Source of the DNA: CAIVPM01 sp049242865
GTDB lineage: Bacteria > Bacteroidota > Bacteroidia > Chitinophagales > Chitinophagaceae
Assembly: GCA_049242865.1 (NCBI GenBank)
Contig: JBMLOR010000043.1
Span: 1-23,730, forward strand
Reading direction: 5' to 3'
Length of the DNA: 23,730 bases
The notes beneath the pieces were generated by a model. That model made no database searches. It saw only the letters and a list, made by a program, of their open reading frames with translations, and had not been told where the DNA came from. Each line of letters starts with the position of its first letter. The stretch's first letter is position 1. Position numbers and translations under genes: made by a program. Below are positions 8,197 to 16,273 of this stretch, one piece after another.

Positions 8197-9543
8197 CTAG
8201 TTACTAGTAATTTTAATATCATCTGGTTCGTAAGTAGCAACTTGAGATGCTGCTGAACCTGCAGGAGCTTGATACCTAAAGGCAATATTTATTTTTTGAC
8301 CAGCATAAGCCGATAAATTAAATGGCCCAAATGGATCAAAAGGTGTAAACGTTGAACTAGGATTTGCGGGTACAGTATTTAACAACACCCAATTTGCAGT
8401 AGCCACATTTGTTCCATTAAAGTTAGTACTCACATATACGTTAAATGTTCCCACAGGAAATCTTCTTGCACAAGTATAACTAAACTTAGGAGCTCCTCCA
8501 GCAGGTAAAGTAATATCTGGAGTAACCAACCAAGTTGAAATATTAGTTGTAGGTAAGGCAGTACTTGTAAATGCACTTACTAAAGGAAATACACTACCGC
8601 TAAAAGATGCTAAACGAAAGAGTACATCTCCTGTTTCATTGATATTACTCCATCCTGGAATAACTAAAGGATTGGTACCTGTTGTTGGATAGGCATTAAA
8701 ATCTTCTTCAAACAAAAAACATCTTGGATTTCTGAATTGTACATCACTTGTATCTCTAATAATCAATTGCCTTGTTGTTCCAAATACTGTGTATACAGCA
8801 GTTACAGTTCCATTTCCTGTAGGAACTCTAACTCCTGCAAAATTTGCATAACCACTGCTACGAATGATTATTGACTGACCACTACAATCTCTTATAGTAA
8901 GGTTTACACTTCTTTTAAATGCACTAGTATCGCTCCAAGTTTTACCTAAATCACCTTTGCCAATTTCAAAATTTGATAGTCTTACCAAAGTACCAATTTG
9001 TGGACTTTGCATTGCAGTTAATAAAGATGATACACTGCTTACATTGGTAATTGTATAGGGTTGGTCTAATCTACCTCCTACAATAAAATTATCAACAGAA
9101 GTTGCAGGAATACCAGCTAATGTTGGACTTGATGGATTACTACGCTCAATCATACCTAATTGAATTACCCCACCATAATCGCTAAGTGTAAGGCCTTTAC
9201 ATTTTATAAAAATTTCTTTTCCTACAGGAAAATTGCCATACAAACTTGTGCTCTCAAATTGAATTGATAAACCGCCTGTAGCATCTTGTATATAAATTTC
9301 TTTGTAAAAATTTCCACTTTTATCATTTGCAACTACAACTCCACGAATGATGGTATCACCAACTATTAAATCATAGTTACCTGCTACTGTATGACGTGCT
9401 TTTAAAGCTGCTATAGTTGTATTTGCAGTAATGTTAGGTGTTGGATTATAAGGGGGCTCATCGAACTTTTTGCTACAAGAAATCATTACACCTCCTAAGG
9501 CAACAAAAAGAGTTACAATGAAGGCTATTTTTTTTGAGTTCAT
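8197..9543 (-). CDS. DUF5689 / choice-of-anchor J surface lipoprotein
   Basis: 448-aa lipoprotein. The N-terminus MNSKKIAFIV through GGVMISC is a lipoprotein signal with the lipidated cysteine at residue 23, and the charged residues after it (SKKFDE) fit surface export in Bacteroidota. Residues about 40-255 resemble DUF5689, an OB-fold-like domain (GDTIIRGVVVANDKSGNFYKEIYIQD, GGLSIQF, VGKEIFIKCKGL). From about 270 to the end it resembles the choice-of-anchor J beta-sandwich (EEDFNAYP, GWSNINETGD, STWLVTPDI, APKFSYTCARR), which is often found on carbohydrate-binding or adhesive proteins. It is co-transcribed 37 bases after a TonB-dependent receptor. By analogy with SusC/SusD it could be the ligand-capturing partner, but no SusD fold is visible and the ligand is unknown. 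Confidence 0.83.
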   Translation of the reverse strand: MNSKKIAFIVTLFVALGGVMISCSKKFDEPPYNPTPNITANTTIAALKARHTVAGNYDLIVGDTIIRGVVVANDKSGNFYKEIYIQDATGGLSIQFESTSLYGNFPVGKEIFIKCKGLTLSDYGGVIQLGMIERSNPSSPTLAGIPATSVDNFIVGGRLDQPYTITNVSSVSSLLTAMQSPQIGTLVRLSNFEIGKGDLGKTWSDTSAFKRSVNLTIRDCSGQSIIIRSSGYANFAGVRVPTGNGTVTAVYTVFGTTRQLIIRDTSDVQFRNPRCFLFEEDFNAYPTTGTNPLVIPGWSNINETGDVLFRLASFSGSVFPLVSAFTSTALPTTNISTWLVTPDITLPAGGAPKFSYTCARRFPVGTFNVYVSTNFNGTNVATANWVLLNTVPANPSSTFTPFDPFGPFNLSAYAGQKINIAFRYQAPAGSAASQVATYEPDDIKITSN

Positions 9544-9580
9544 ATTATTCGTATTTATTTTTTATTGTATGATTGTTTTT

Positions 9581-12166
9581 TTAAAATCTAAGATTTACAC
9601 TAATTTGATAGTTTCTTCCAAATGCATAAGAAAAACGTGGAGGAAATCTATCGGCATCGTTTGTTCTAAAGTCGTAACGTAATTGCTCAAATCCACCTTG
9701 AATAATATTTTGGTTGTCCAAAATATTGTTTACACTGAAGTTAAACACTAAGAATGTATTTTTATTATTTATTTCCCATCTTTTTGGCAATTTCCAACTA
9801 TATCCTGCAAATAAATCTAGTGTACTTTGAGGTGCAAAACGTTGTTGCCCTAAAATTTTATTCCATTCAGCACTTTGGTAAGGAACGTTACTTACTGCTT
9901 GTTGTGTTCTTCGCAATGGATTGATTTCTAAATAATTTTGATCGAAATAATTGAAGTTCACACTAACAAACCAAAATTTAGGACTACGATAAAAGAAGCC
10001 AATATTGTATGCTTCTTGCGGTGTACCTCCTACTCTATAATCCTTACTATAAATTGAATCTTCTCTTAAAACTTCTGAAGTATTATCTAATGTTGTACTT
10101 GCACGCATACGAGATGTATAAACATATCTACCAATATTAGCTGCAGCATTTAAACTTAGGGCAGAAGTTAGTTTGTATTCTACACCAAATTCCAATCCCA
10201 TATTGGCTTTATTAATTTTAGTTAAACCGTAATTTACTAAGTTTTGATATTGATCATGAAAAAATGACAATACGTTCATTTGATTTCTAAACTCTGTATA
10301 ATAACCTGTAGCACGAATTTTTAACTTTGGAGCATTTAAAACATAGCCACCTTCAAGAGTTCTTATTTCTTCGTTTTCAACAGTTGTTTGGGTTGTATTT
10401 CTTGTTCTTGGCGACACATACACATTATCAAAAAATGGAGCTTTTGTAAGCATGCCTACATTAGCATAAATATAATTTCTTCCATCGAGTTTAAAAGTAA
10501 ACCCTGTTTTAAAATTATAATTATTGAATATTTGTTTTGGTGATGCACCAAAACTGTTATTTAAAAACAATCCATTTCTGTAATTACCTGTTCTATAAAA
10601 ATTAGTATTACTTATTTCTAAAGCAGCAAAATAATCAATGTTGTTGAACTTAACAACAGCTTGTCCCCATGCAGCTGCTCTTTGAATAGTGATATCATAG
10701 TTATAACTGTAATCATCTCCTACCCTAACCACTCTATTAGGATTATTTACATTAGGTTGACCCGCCAAAGGGCTATTAGGAAACTGACGCTCAGCAAATT
10801 GCAATAAATCTACAAAGTAGTCACCTCCCAACAAATCATTTACACGCTTAAAATTTTTATTTTTTTGGTATTGATAACTTGCACCAAAAGTAAGTTCTGT
10901 TCTTTCACCTGCTCTTGTATTTAAAACAGAGTTTATATTAAATCTTGTAGTGTTTGTAACAAATTCACCCAAAATAAATCTACTTCTTTTTCCAGTAACT
11001 CCATTAAAAGTTTCAGGATTGCTTTGATTGAAATTGTAGATTCTTCCCCAGTCTATTTGTCGTACATTTTCATTTGTTTTCCAATCATTGGCTGTCATTT
11101 CTGCTAATCTTGGGTCTTGTTGATAGCTTGGTAAATTTCTATAATAAATTGGGCTTGGGTTAAATGCATTATACCAATCTAATCCACTCGATGATCTATC
11201 ACCTGTGCTAAAGCTTGCAGCTGTCATTAAATTAGTAGCATTATTAATTCTAAAATCGTGTGTTAAAATAGCAAAAGGTTGATTTGTGCGTGCTATGTTA
11301 GCATTACGTTTTTTACCACTTTGCCAACCCCAATTTGGGTTGTAGTAATTTGTACCTAACAAATCAAAAATTTCTTGCATAGCAGTTCCTTGCCTACCAC
11401 TTTCAGTTGGTGTACCAAAAACTACAAGAGATAATAATTGTTTGTCGTTTAATTTTTTATCCACTGCTGCAAACCAACTCCAACTGTCAAAATAGGTTCC
11501 AGGTGTGTACCCTTCTGCAGCATATCTTCTTGTGCCACTAAAACTAAAAGCCCAGCCATTTTTGCTTAAGCCTGTGCTGTGTGTAATATCCATTCTATGT
11601 TGAGTAGCTCTATTACTGTATGCATATCCAATCTCGGTTTGTTTTCTTTGTTTGCTAGCTCTAGCATCAATCATGGTGCTGCTTCCAATATCACCAATAG
11701 TGAAAGTTGCAGGACGTAACCCAATAGATAAATCTCTATTTCTCATTACATCATTTAAACCACCCCATAAGCCAAAAGGTGTAAAACCATTATCCAAATT
11801 ATCCATTGGAACACCATTCATAAATGTTGCAAACAATTCTCCATCGTATCCTCTAATTCTAAAACGAGTTGGACTAAAATTAAACGATGCTGCACTAAAA
11901 AAGGCATCTCTACCAGCTGTTAAAAGTGAAGATACATTTTGATTACCATTGTCGGCAAAATCATTGTCATCTAAACTTACAACAGCATTATTGGCCATTA
12001 CTTGATCTTTTGCTTCGTCGACCAATTTTGATTGTAAGGAATCGTTTTTTTGTTTTGTAGAATCTTTGGCTACAGTATTTTTTGTTGTTGATGGCTTTAC
12101 TTGGGAAAAGGCAGAAGAAAAACTTGCCATAAGTATGCTAGCAACTAAGAACAGCTTTTTTATCAT
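9581..12166 (-). CDS. TonB-dependent outer-membrane receptor
   Basis: 861-aa outer-membrane transporter that uses TonB energy to import an unidentified substrate. Signal peptide at residues 1-22 (MIKKLFLVASILMASFSSAF, then SQ), then a low-complexity Lys/Ser/Thr stretch to about 45. The plug domain is at about 55-170 (NVSSLLTAGRDAFFSAASF, RFRIRGYDG, FMNGVPMDN), and the remainder is the 22-strand barrel with alternating aromatic strands and a terminal Phe (QISVNLRF). It lacks the N-terminal carboxypeptidase-regulatory-like domain common in SusC-type receptors, and I see no clear TonB box. A Bacteroidota -7 box lies 18 bases upstream. It forms an operon with the DUF5689 lipoprotein rather than a SusD gene. 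The substrate cannot be told from sequence. Confidence 0.92.
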   Translation of the reverse strand: MIKKLFLVASILMASFSSAFSQVKPSTTKNTVAKDSTKQKNDSLQSKLVDEAKDQVMANNAVVSLDDNDFADNGNQNVSSLLTAGRDAFFSAASFNFSPTRFRIRGYDGELFATFMNGVPMDNLDNGFTPFGLWGGLNDVMRNRDLSIGLRPATFTIGDIGSSTMIDARASKQRKQTEIGYAYSNRATQHRMDITHSTGLSKNGWAFSFSGTRRYAAEGYTPGTYFDSWSWFAAVDKKLNDKQLLSLVVFGTPTESGRQGTAMQEIFDLLGTNYYNPNWGWQSGKKRNANIARTNQPFAILTHDFRINNATNLMTAASFSTGDRSSSGLDWYNAFNPSPIYYRNLPSYQQDPRLAEMTANDWKTNENVRQIDWGRIYNFNQSNPETFNGVTGKRSRFILGEFVTNTTRFNINSVLNTRAGERTELTFGASYQYQKNKNFKRVNDLLGGDYFVDLLQFAERQFPNSPLAGQPNVNNPNRVVRVGDDYSYNYDITIQRAAAWGQAVVKFNNIDYFAALEISNTNFYRTGNYRNGLFLNNSFGASPKQIFNNYNFKTGFTFKLDGRNYIYANVGMLTKAPFFDNVYVSPRTRNTTQTTVENEEIRTLEGGYVLNAPKLKIRATGYYTEFRNQMNVLSFFHDQYQNLVNYGLTKINKANMGLEFGVEYKLTSALSLNAAANIGRYVYTSRMRASTTLDNTSEVLREDSIYSKDYRVGGTPQEAYNIGFFYRSPKFWFVSVNFNYFDQNYLEINPLRRTQQAVSNVPYQSAEWNKILGQQRFAPQSTLDLFAGYSWKLPKRWEINNKNTFLVFNFSVNNILDNQNIIQGGFEQLRYDFRTNDADRFPPRFSYAFGRNYQISVNLRF

Positions 12167-12183
12167 AATTATTAATGAGTTTG

Positions 12184-12209
12184 CAAAAATAATGTTAAAA
12201 CTACAACAA
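12184..12209 (-). promoter_or_regulatory. Promoter of the TonB-dependent receptor operon
   Basis: On the minus strand TATTTTTG (12191-12184) matches the Bacteroidota -7 consensus TAnnTTTG exactly, with TTG triplets about 12-15 bases upstream as a -33 element. Transcription would start about 10 bases before the ATG at 12166. Confidence 0.6.
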
Positions 12210-12250
12210 TTGGTGTTATACTGTTAAGATTTCATAAACAATTTAATGTT

Positions 12251-13174
12251 TTACAAACCTAATTTCTTAATTAAAACAGAGGCCATTCGTAATAATGCCT
12301 CGTGAGAATATCCTGCAATATGTGGTGTTATAAGTACATTAGGCATACTATTTAAAGTTGTAAGTTCTGTGTTTTGAGTAGCAGAAAGCGAATTTAATTT
12401 TTCGTTTTCGAGCACATCTAGTCCGCAGGCAATAATTTTTTTATGTTGCAGAGCTTTGATTAAATCACTTGTGTTTATAACTTCTCCCCTACTTGTATTT
12501 AATAATATTATATTCTTTTTGAATTGATTAAAAAAAGCATCATTGGCAAAATGTTTAACTTCTTGTGTTAACGGCAAATGAAAACTTACAATATCTGCTT
12601 CTTTAAAAATATCTTGTAAAGTAGATTCAATGACAAAATCATTGCCAAAACCCTGCTTGTATTTATCATAGGCTAATAATTTAACGCCAAAAGGTTGGAG
12701 CAACTTTGCAAAGGCACTACCTGTATGTCCAAAACCAATTATAGCAACAGTTTTATCTCTAAGTTCTATTCCCCTGTTTTCGTCTCTTTTCCAAATCAAC
12801 TGCTTTACTTCATTATTGCTTATACTGATGTTTCTCATCAAATTAAGTAAAATACCCAAAGCCATTTCACCCACAGCATTGCAATTACCTTCTGGGCTAC
12901 TCACACATACAATGCCTTTTGAAGTTGCATATTGTACATCAATGTGTTCCATGCCACTGCCAAGCCTACCTAGCCATTTTAATTCTTGAGCCTTATCAAT
13001 TAATTTTTTATCAAAAAAAATACTTGTAGTAGTAATTACACCAACTGCATCCTGTATTTCGTTGTAAAGCAAATCATAAGTCATGGCTTTATTATACAAA
13101 ACTTCATACCCTTTTTGAGTAATATATTCAATTAAATATGGATGAACTTTAGCAGTTACTATAATTTTTGACAT
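12251..13174 (-). CDS. D-2-hydroxyacid dehydrogenase family protein (phosphoglycerate dehydrogenase-like)
   Basis: NAD-dependent oxidoreductase of 307 aa acting on an unknown D-2-hydroxyacid. It has the split catalytic domain around a Rossmann core: GxGxxG at 147-152 (GFGHTG), followed by an acidic residue D170 after the second strand that favours NAD. The catalytic triad is complete: R229 (NTSRGE), E256 (LDVLENE) and H285 (TPHIAGYSHE). It has no ACT or other regulatory C-terminal domain and is shorter than serine-pathway SerA or PdxB, so its substrate should not be assumed. It starts only two bases after the rsmA stop and is last in the coaE-rfaE2-rsmA set, so it is co-transcribed with housekeeping genes. 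Confidence 0.88.
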   Translation of the reverse strand: MSKIIVTAKVHPYLIEYITQKGYEVLYNKAMTYDLLYNEIQDAVGVITTTSIFFDKKLIDKAQELKWLGRLGSGMEHIDVQYATSKGIVCVSSPEGNCNAVGEMALGILLNLMRNISISNNEVKQLIWKRDENRGIELRDKTVAIIGFGHTGSAFAKLLQPFGVKLLAYDKYKQGFGNDFVIESTLQDIFKEADIVSFHLPLTQEVKHFANDAFFNQFKKNIILLNTSRGEVINTSDLIKALQHKKIIACGLDVLENEKLNSLSATQNTELTTLNSMPNVLITPHIAGYSHEALLRMASVLIKKLGL

Positions 13175-13176
13175 AA

Positions 13177-13932
13177 CTATTTCATTTTGTAAGTAAGATT
13201 TGCAAAGTCTTGTACAGATAAGTTTTCAGCACGTTTTGTAAATAAATCGTCTTGCAAAATTGCTGCATCAAACAAAGGTTTTAATGGATTACGCAACATT
13301 TTTCTGCGTTGATTAAATGCAGCTTTAACTAATGTAAAAAATTGTTTTTCAGTTTTAAAATTAGCAAATTCATTTTTTCGAGTAAGTTGTATTACACCAC
13401 TCATTACCTTGGGTGGTGGATTAAAACTATCTGGAGGCACATCAAATAAATAGTCAACATCATAAAAAGCTTGTATCAACACACTAATTATTCCATAGTC
13501 TTTGCTATTTGGCTTTGCTGCCACACGTACAGCTACTTCTTTTTGAAACATGCCAATAACAATTGGCACTTGCATTTTCCAATCTAATACTTTGAATAAA
13601 ATTTGAGAAGAAATATTGTACGGAAAATTACCAATTAGTAAAAATTCATTTTCAAAAGGAGCTTGTGTTTGCAAGAAATCTTGATGAATAATTTTGCCTT
13701 GCAAAGCAGGATAATGTGCTAATAAATAAGGTATTTTTTCGTCATCAACTTCAACAGTTTTAAAATTGATATGGGGCAAATCAATCAAATACTTGGTTAA
13801 AGCACCTGCACCTGCACCAACTTCTAACAATTGACTGAAACTGTTTAACTGCAAGGCTTCTACAATTTTTTTACAGATGGATTCATCTTTTAAAAAATGT
13901 TGACCAAGACTTTTTTTGAGGGTATAATCCAT
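13177..13932 (-). CDS. rsmA: 16S rRNA (adenine(1518)-N(6)/adenine(1519)-N(6))-dimethyltransferase RsmA
   Basis: Dimethylates two adjacent adenines near the 3' end of 16S rRNA during small-subunit maturation (KsgA; loss gives kasugamycin resistance in other bacteria). From the ATG at 13932 it is 251 aa: KKSLGQHFLKDE (6-17), SAM-binding EVGAGAGALT (37-46), acidic motif VEVDDE (60-65) and the catalytic motif GNFPYNIS (101-108), where Phe replaces the usual Leu of NLPY. The open frame continues upstream to a GTG at 13989, but those 19 codons run into the palindromic repeat at 13981-14006 and are not family-like, so 13932 is the likely start. It lies two bases before the dehydrogenase gene. Confidence 0.94.
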   Translation of the reverse strand: MDYTLKKSLGQHFLKDESICKKIVEALQLNSFSQLLEVGAGAGALTKYLIDLPHINFKTVEVDDEKIPYLLAHYPALQGKIIHQDFLQTQAPFENEFLLIGNFPYNISSQILFKVLDWKMQVPIVIGMFQKEVAVRVAAKPNSKDYGIISVLIQAFYDVDYLFDVPPDSFNPPPKVMSGVIQLTRKNEFANFKTEKQFFTLVKAAFNQRRKMLRNPLKPLFDAAILQDDLFTKRAENLSVQDFANLTYKMK

Positions 13933-13980
13933 TCCAAATTTAATATTTGATATTGAAGGTTTAATATTTCTTGATTTATT

Positions 13981-14006
13981 GTCTGACACTTAAAAAGCGT
14001 CTGACC
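13981..14006. repeat. Near-palindromic intercistronic repeat, copy A
   Basis: Built as GTCTGAC, then an 11-base AT-rich core, then GTCTGAC and a final C; 23 of 26 positions match copy B at 14541-14566. The core palindrome is partly degraded here (ACTTA against AAAGC). It fills the gap between rfaE2 and rsmA, with no T-run after it on the minus strand, so it does not look like a terminator. Confidence 0.75.
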
Positions 14007-14028
14007 ATGTGTACAATTTTCACATTTA

Positions 14029-14520
14029 CTAATTACTCAATTTGCTAATTAAAGAGGTAGTTGAATATCCTTCTACAATTTCGTTAATAACTACTTTACC
14101 GCCATGTTCAATCACTTCTTTGGCACCTACTATAGTATCAATGGTATAATCTCCACCTTTAACTAAAACATCAGGCAATATTGAAGTAATTAAATTGTAA
14201 GGTGTATCTTCATCAAACAACACTACAGCATCTACCATAATAAAATTTGCTAAAATATTAGCTCTATCTAATTCAACATTTATTGGCCTTTCAGGAGATT
14301 TTCCTTGTCTTTTTACACTTGCATCACTGTTAAGACCAACAATTAAAAAATCTGCTTGTGCAGCTGCTTTTTGTAAACTATAAATATGACCTATATGTAC
14401 AATATCAAAACAACCATTGGTAAATGCAATTGTTTTACCAATTGCTCTCCAACTAGCTACTTGTTTTTGCAAATTTTCTAGTGTGAAAATTTTATTTGAA
14501 ATAACATCAACTTGTTTCAT
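14029..14520 (-). CDS. rfaE2: D-glycero-beta-D-manno-heptose 1-phosphate adenylyltransferase
   Basis: Nucleotidyltransferase that makes ADP-heptose for the lipopolysaccharide core, corresponding to the C-terminal half of E. coli HldE as a separate protein. From the ATG at 14520 it is 163 aa, the usual size for the stand-alone form. Motifs: TNGCFDIVHIGH (34-45) with the HxGH nucleotide-binding signature, SDASVKRQGKSPERP (66-79) and VKGGDY (120-125), ending with GYSTTSLISK. A TTG at 14568 in the same frame would add 16 residues encoded by the repeat at 14540-14566 and the bases just after it, so that start is rejected. The kinase half (rfaE1) is not in this window. The gene sits between coaE and rsmA. 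Confidence 0.93.
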   Translation of the reverse strand: MKQVDVISNKIFTLENLQKQVASWRAIGKTIAFTNGCFDIVHIGHIYSLQKAAAQADFLIVGLNSDASVKRQGKSPERPINVELDRANILANFIMVDAVVLFDEDTPYNLITSILPDVLVKGGDYTIDTIVGAKEVIEHGGKVVINEIVEGYSTTSLISKLSN

Positions 14521-14539
14521 TTTTAATTTTTTTGTTAAT

Positions 14540-14566
14540 GGTCTGACGCTTTTAAAGCGTCTGACC
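14540..14566. repeat. Near-palindromic intercistronic repeat, copy B
   Basis: Left arm GGTCTGACGCTTT, central T, right arm AAAGCGTCTGACC: self-complementary except for one T-T mismatch in each arm and the unpaired centre. It lies between coaE and rfaE2, just upstream of the rfaE2 ATG. Copy A is 560 bases away at the next gene junction. Confidence 0.8.
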
Positions 14567-14576
14567 AAGTTAACCT

Positions 14577-15170
14577 TTAACTTTCTTTACTTAGTTTTAT
14601 TAATTTTTGATGCAAAGCTATAACTTGAGGTAATAGCATTTGCTGTTCATCATTCACTACAACTTCGTCGCATAATTTCATTTTAATAGCATCGTCAATT
14701 TGATGGTTCATTCTTTGTATAACTAAATCTCGTGAAATTCCATCACGTTTCATTACTCTATTAATCCTTAAGTGATTAGGTGCATAAACACCAATTACAA
14801 AATCTAGTCCTTCGGCACTTGCAGATTCAAACATCAAAGCTGCTTCTTTTATGGTGTAAGGTGCCTTTTGGCTTGCAGCCCATTTTTTACTATACTCAAT
14901 GGTAACAGGATGAACAATAGCATTTAATTTTTCTAAAGCATAACTATCGTTAAAAACAATATTAGCCAAATAACTTCTTTGCAGTTTATCATTAACATAT
15001 ACTTCTTCACCAAATGTTTTTATTAATTGTTGTTTTATAAAAACATCGGTTTCCATAATTTTTTTTGCAGTAGCATCGGCATCTAAAACAGGAATTCCTA
15101 ATGCTTCAAATATTTTTGATACAGTTGATTTTCCGCTTCCAATACCTCCTGTTAATCCAATTTTTAGCAT
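14577..15170 (-). CDS. coaE: Dephospho-CoA kinase
   Basis: Catalyses the last step of coenzyme A synthesis, phosphorylating the 3' hydroxyl of dephospho-CoA with ATP in the cytoplasm. The 197-aa length is normal. The P-loop is GGIGSGKST (8-16), followed by the substrate motif LDADATAKK (29-37), YLANIVF (68-74), LNAIVHP (82-88) and a lid-like basic segment with RVMKRDG and the RMNHQ motif. The start ATG follows a probable promoter embedded in the etfA terminator. It leads the likely transcript coaE, rfaE2, rsmA, dehydrogenase. Confidence 0.95.
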   Translation of the reverse strand: MLKIGLTGGIGSGKSTVSKIFEALGIPVLDADATAKKIMETDVFIKQQLIKTFGEEVYVNDKLQRSYLANIVFNDSYALEKLNAIVHPVTIEYSKKWAASQKAPYTIKEAALMFESASAEGLDFVIGVYAPNHLRINRVMKRDGISRDLVIQRMNHQIDDAIKMKLCDEVVVNDEQQMLLPQVIALHQKLIKLSKES

Positions 15171-15193
15171 ATTTATGATTGTACAATTGTTTG

Positions 15194-15224
15194 AAAAGCT
15201 ACAGAATCATTTCAAAAAAACAAA
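15194..15224 (-). promoter_or_regulatory. Possible coaE promoter overlapping a terminator
   Basis: On the minus strand TTTG (15224-15221), 19 bases and TAGCTTTT (15201-15194) resemble the -33/-7 pair TTTG and TAnnTTTG with one mismatch in the -7 box. The TTTG is the end of the etfA terminator stem. The coaE ATG is 23 bases further on. Confidence 0.3.
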
Positions 15225-15258
15225 CAGCCGTTTCAAAATTAAATGAAACGGCTGTTTG
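15214..15258 (-). terminator. Terminator of the etfB-etfA operon
   Basis: A perfect 15-bp stem (CAAACAGCCGTTTCA at 15221-15235 with its complement at 15244-15258) has an 8-base loop. On the minus strand seven T residues follow. It lies 25 bases after the etfA stop. Confidence 0.9.
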
Positions 15259-15283
15259 CTATCTTTAAATTTTAAAACAATAA

Positions 15284-16249
15284 CTATCCTTTAGCTTGTA
15301 AACGCTTAATACTTTCTGTAAGTTTTGGTAAAACTTCAAAACAATCGCCCACAATACCATAGTCAGCAGCTTTAAAAAATGGAGCTTCAGGGTCTTTATT
15401 AATCACAACAATTACTTTACTGCGATTAACCCCTGCTAAGTGTTGAATAGCTCCACTAATTCCAACAGCTATGTATAAATTTGGTGCAACTTGAACACCT
15501 GTTTGCCCCACATGCTCATGGTGTGGCCTCCAATGTGCATCACCAACAGGTCTGCTACAAGCTGTTGCAGCACCTAAAGTTTTTGCAAGATCTAAGATGA
15601 TACCCCAATTTTCTGGGCCCTTTAAACCACGACCACCACTTACTACAATATCAGCTTCTGTTAGTGGCACATCACCACTAACTTTATTAACGGCTTTAAC
15701 TGTAACTTTTGGTGTAGCAACTTCAACACTTAATTGTTGTACAGCTGCTGTACCTTCTACAGTTTGAATATTAAAGCTATTTGGGTTTAATGAAATTACT
15801 TTTACAGTACTTGTAATGCTTACATTGGCAAAAGCCTTACCACTGAATACTGATTTTTTTACAACAAATCCATTACTTACATTAGGTAAAGCAACTGCAC
15901 CAGCCACTAAACCAGCTTGTAATCTTGCAGCTACACGAGCTGCTACTGCTTTACCAGTTTGGTTGTGGCTAAATATAACAACACTAGCACCTAAGGTTGT
16001 AGCAACATCGGCAATTGCCTTAGCAAAAACTTGGGCGTCAACGTGGTTAAGTGAACTATTTTGCACCTGATGAATGGTATTTACACCATATTTTCCTAAA
16101 GTACTTAAATCGTCTTTAACTTCACCCAACACCAAACCTTCAGCAACTCCACCTAATAAATTTGCTACATTAGCCCCATAGCTTAGTGCTTCGTATGAAG
16201 ATTTTTTTACTTGTCCATCTGCTTGATCTATAAATACTAATACTTTCAT
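15284..16249 (-). CDS. etfA: Electron transfer flavoprotein subunit alpha
   Basis: FAD-binding half of the ETF heterodimer, which takes electrons from acyl-CoA dehydrogenases and passes them to the respiratory chain. It is 321 aa. The N-terminal domain (1-about 185) is the adenine-nucleotide-hydrolase-like fold; the C-terminal FAD domain shows SGGRGLKGPENWG (204-216), CSRPVGD (231-237), HVGQTGVQVAP (246-256), GISGAIQHLAG (263-273) and INKDPEAPFFKAADYGIVGD (283-302), the ETF-alpha signature region. The ATG at 16249 lies 24 bases after the etfB stop, so the subunits are made together. Confidence 0.96.
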   Translation of the reverse strand: MKVLVFIDQADGQVKKSSYEALSYGANVANLLGGVAEGLVLGEVKDDLSTLGKYGVNTIHQVQNSSLNHVDAQVFAKAIADVATTLGASVVIFSHNQTGKAVAARVAARLQAGLVAGAVALPNVSNGFVVKKSVFSGKAFANVSITSTVKVISLNPNSFNIQTVEGTAAVQQLSVEVATPKVTVKAVNKVSGDVPLTEADIVVSGGRGLKGPENWGIILDLAKTLGAATACSRPVGDAHWRPHHEHVGQTGVQVAPNLYIAVGISGAIQHLAGVNRSKVIVVINKDPEAPFFKAADYGIVGDCFEVLPKLTESIKRLQAKG

Positions 16250-16273
16250 TTTAATAATTTGAAGATTTTAAAA

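Noticed and set aside
10965..10971. TCACCCA, one arm of the candidate operator, inside the TonB-dependent receptor gene
   Set aside because: It is a single half-site within coding sequence with no matching second arm, so it is likely chance.
13933..13989. GTG-initiated N-terminal extension of rsmA (19 residues)
   Set aside because: It begins inside repeat copy A and precedes the usual RsmA start (YTLKKSLGQHF). The ATG at 13932 fits the family.
14521..14568. TTG-initiated extension of rfaE2 (16 residues)
   Set aside because: It is largely encoded by repeat copy B and is not family-like. The ATG at 14520 gives the usual stand-alone length.
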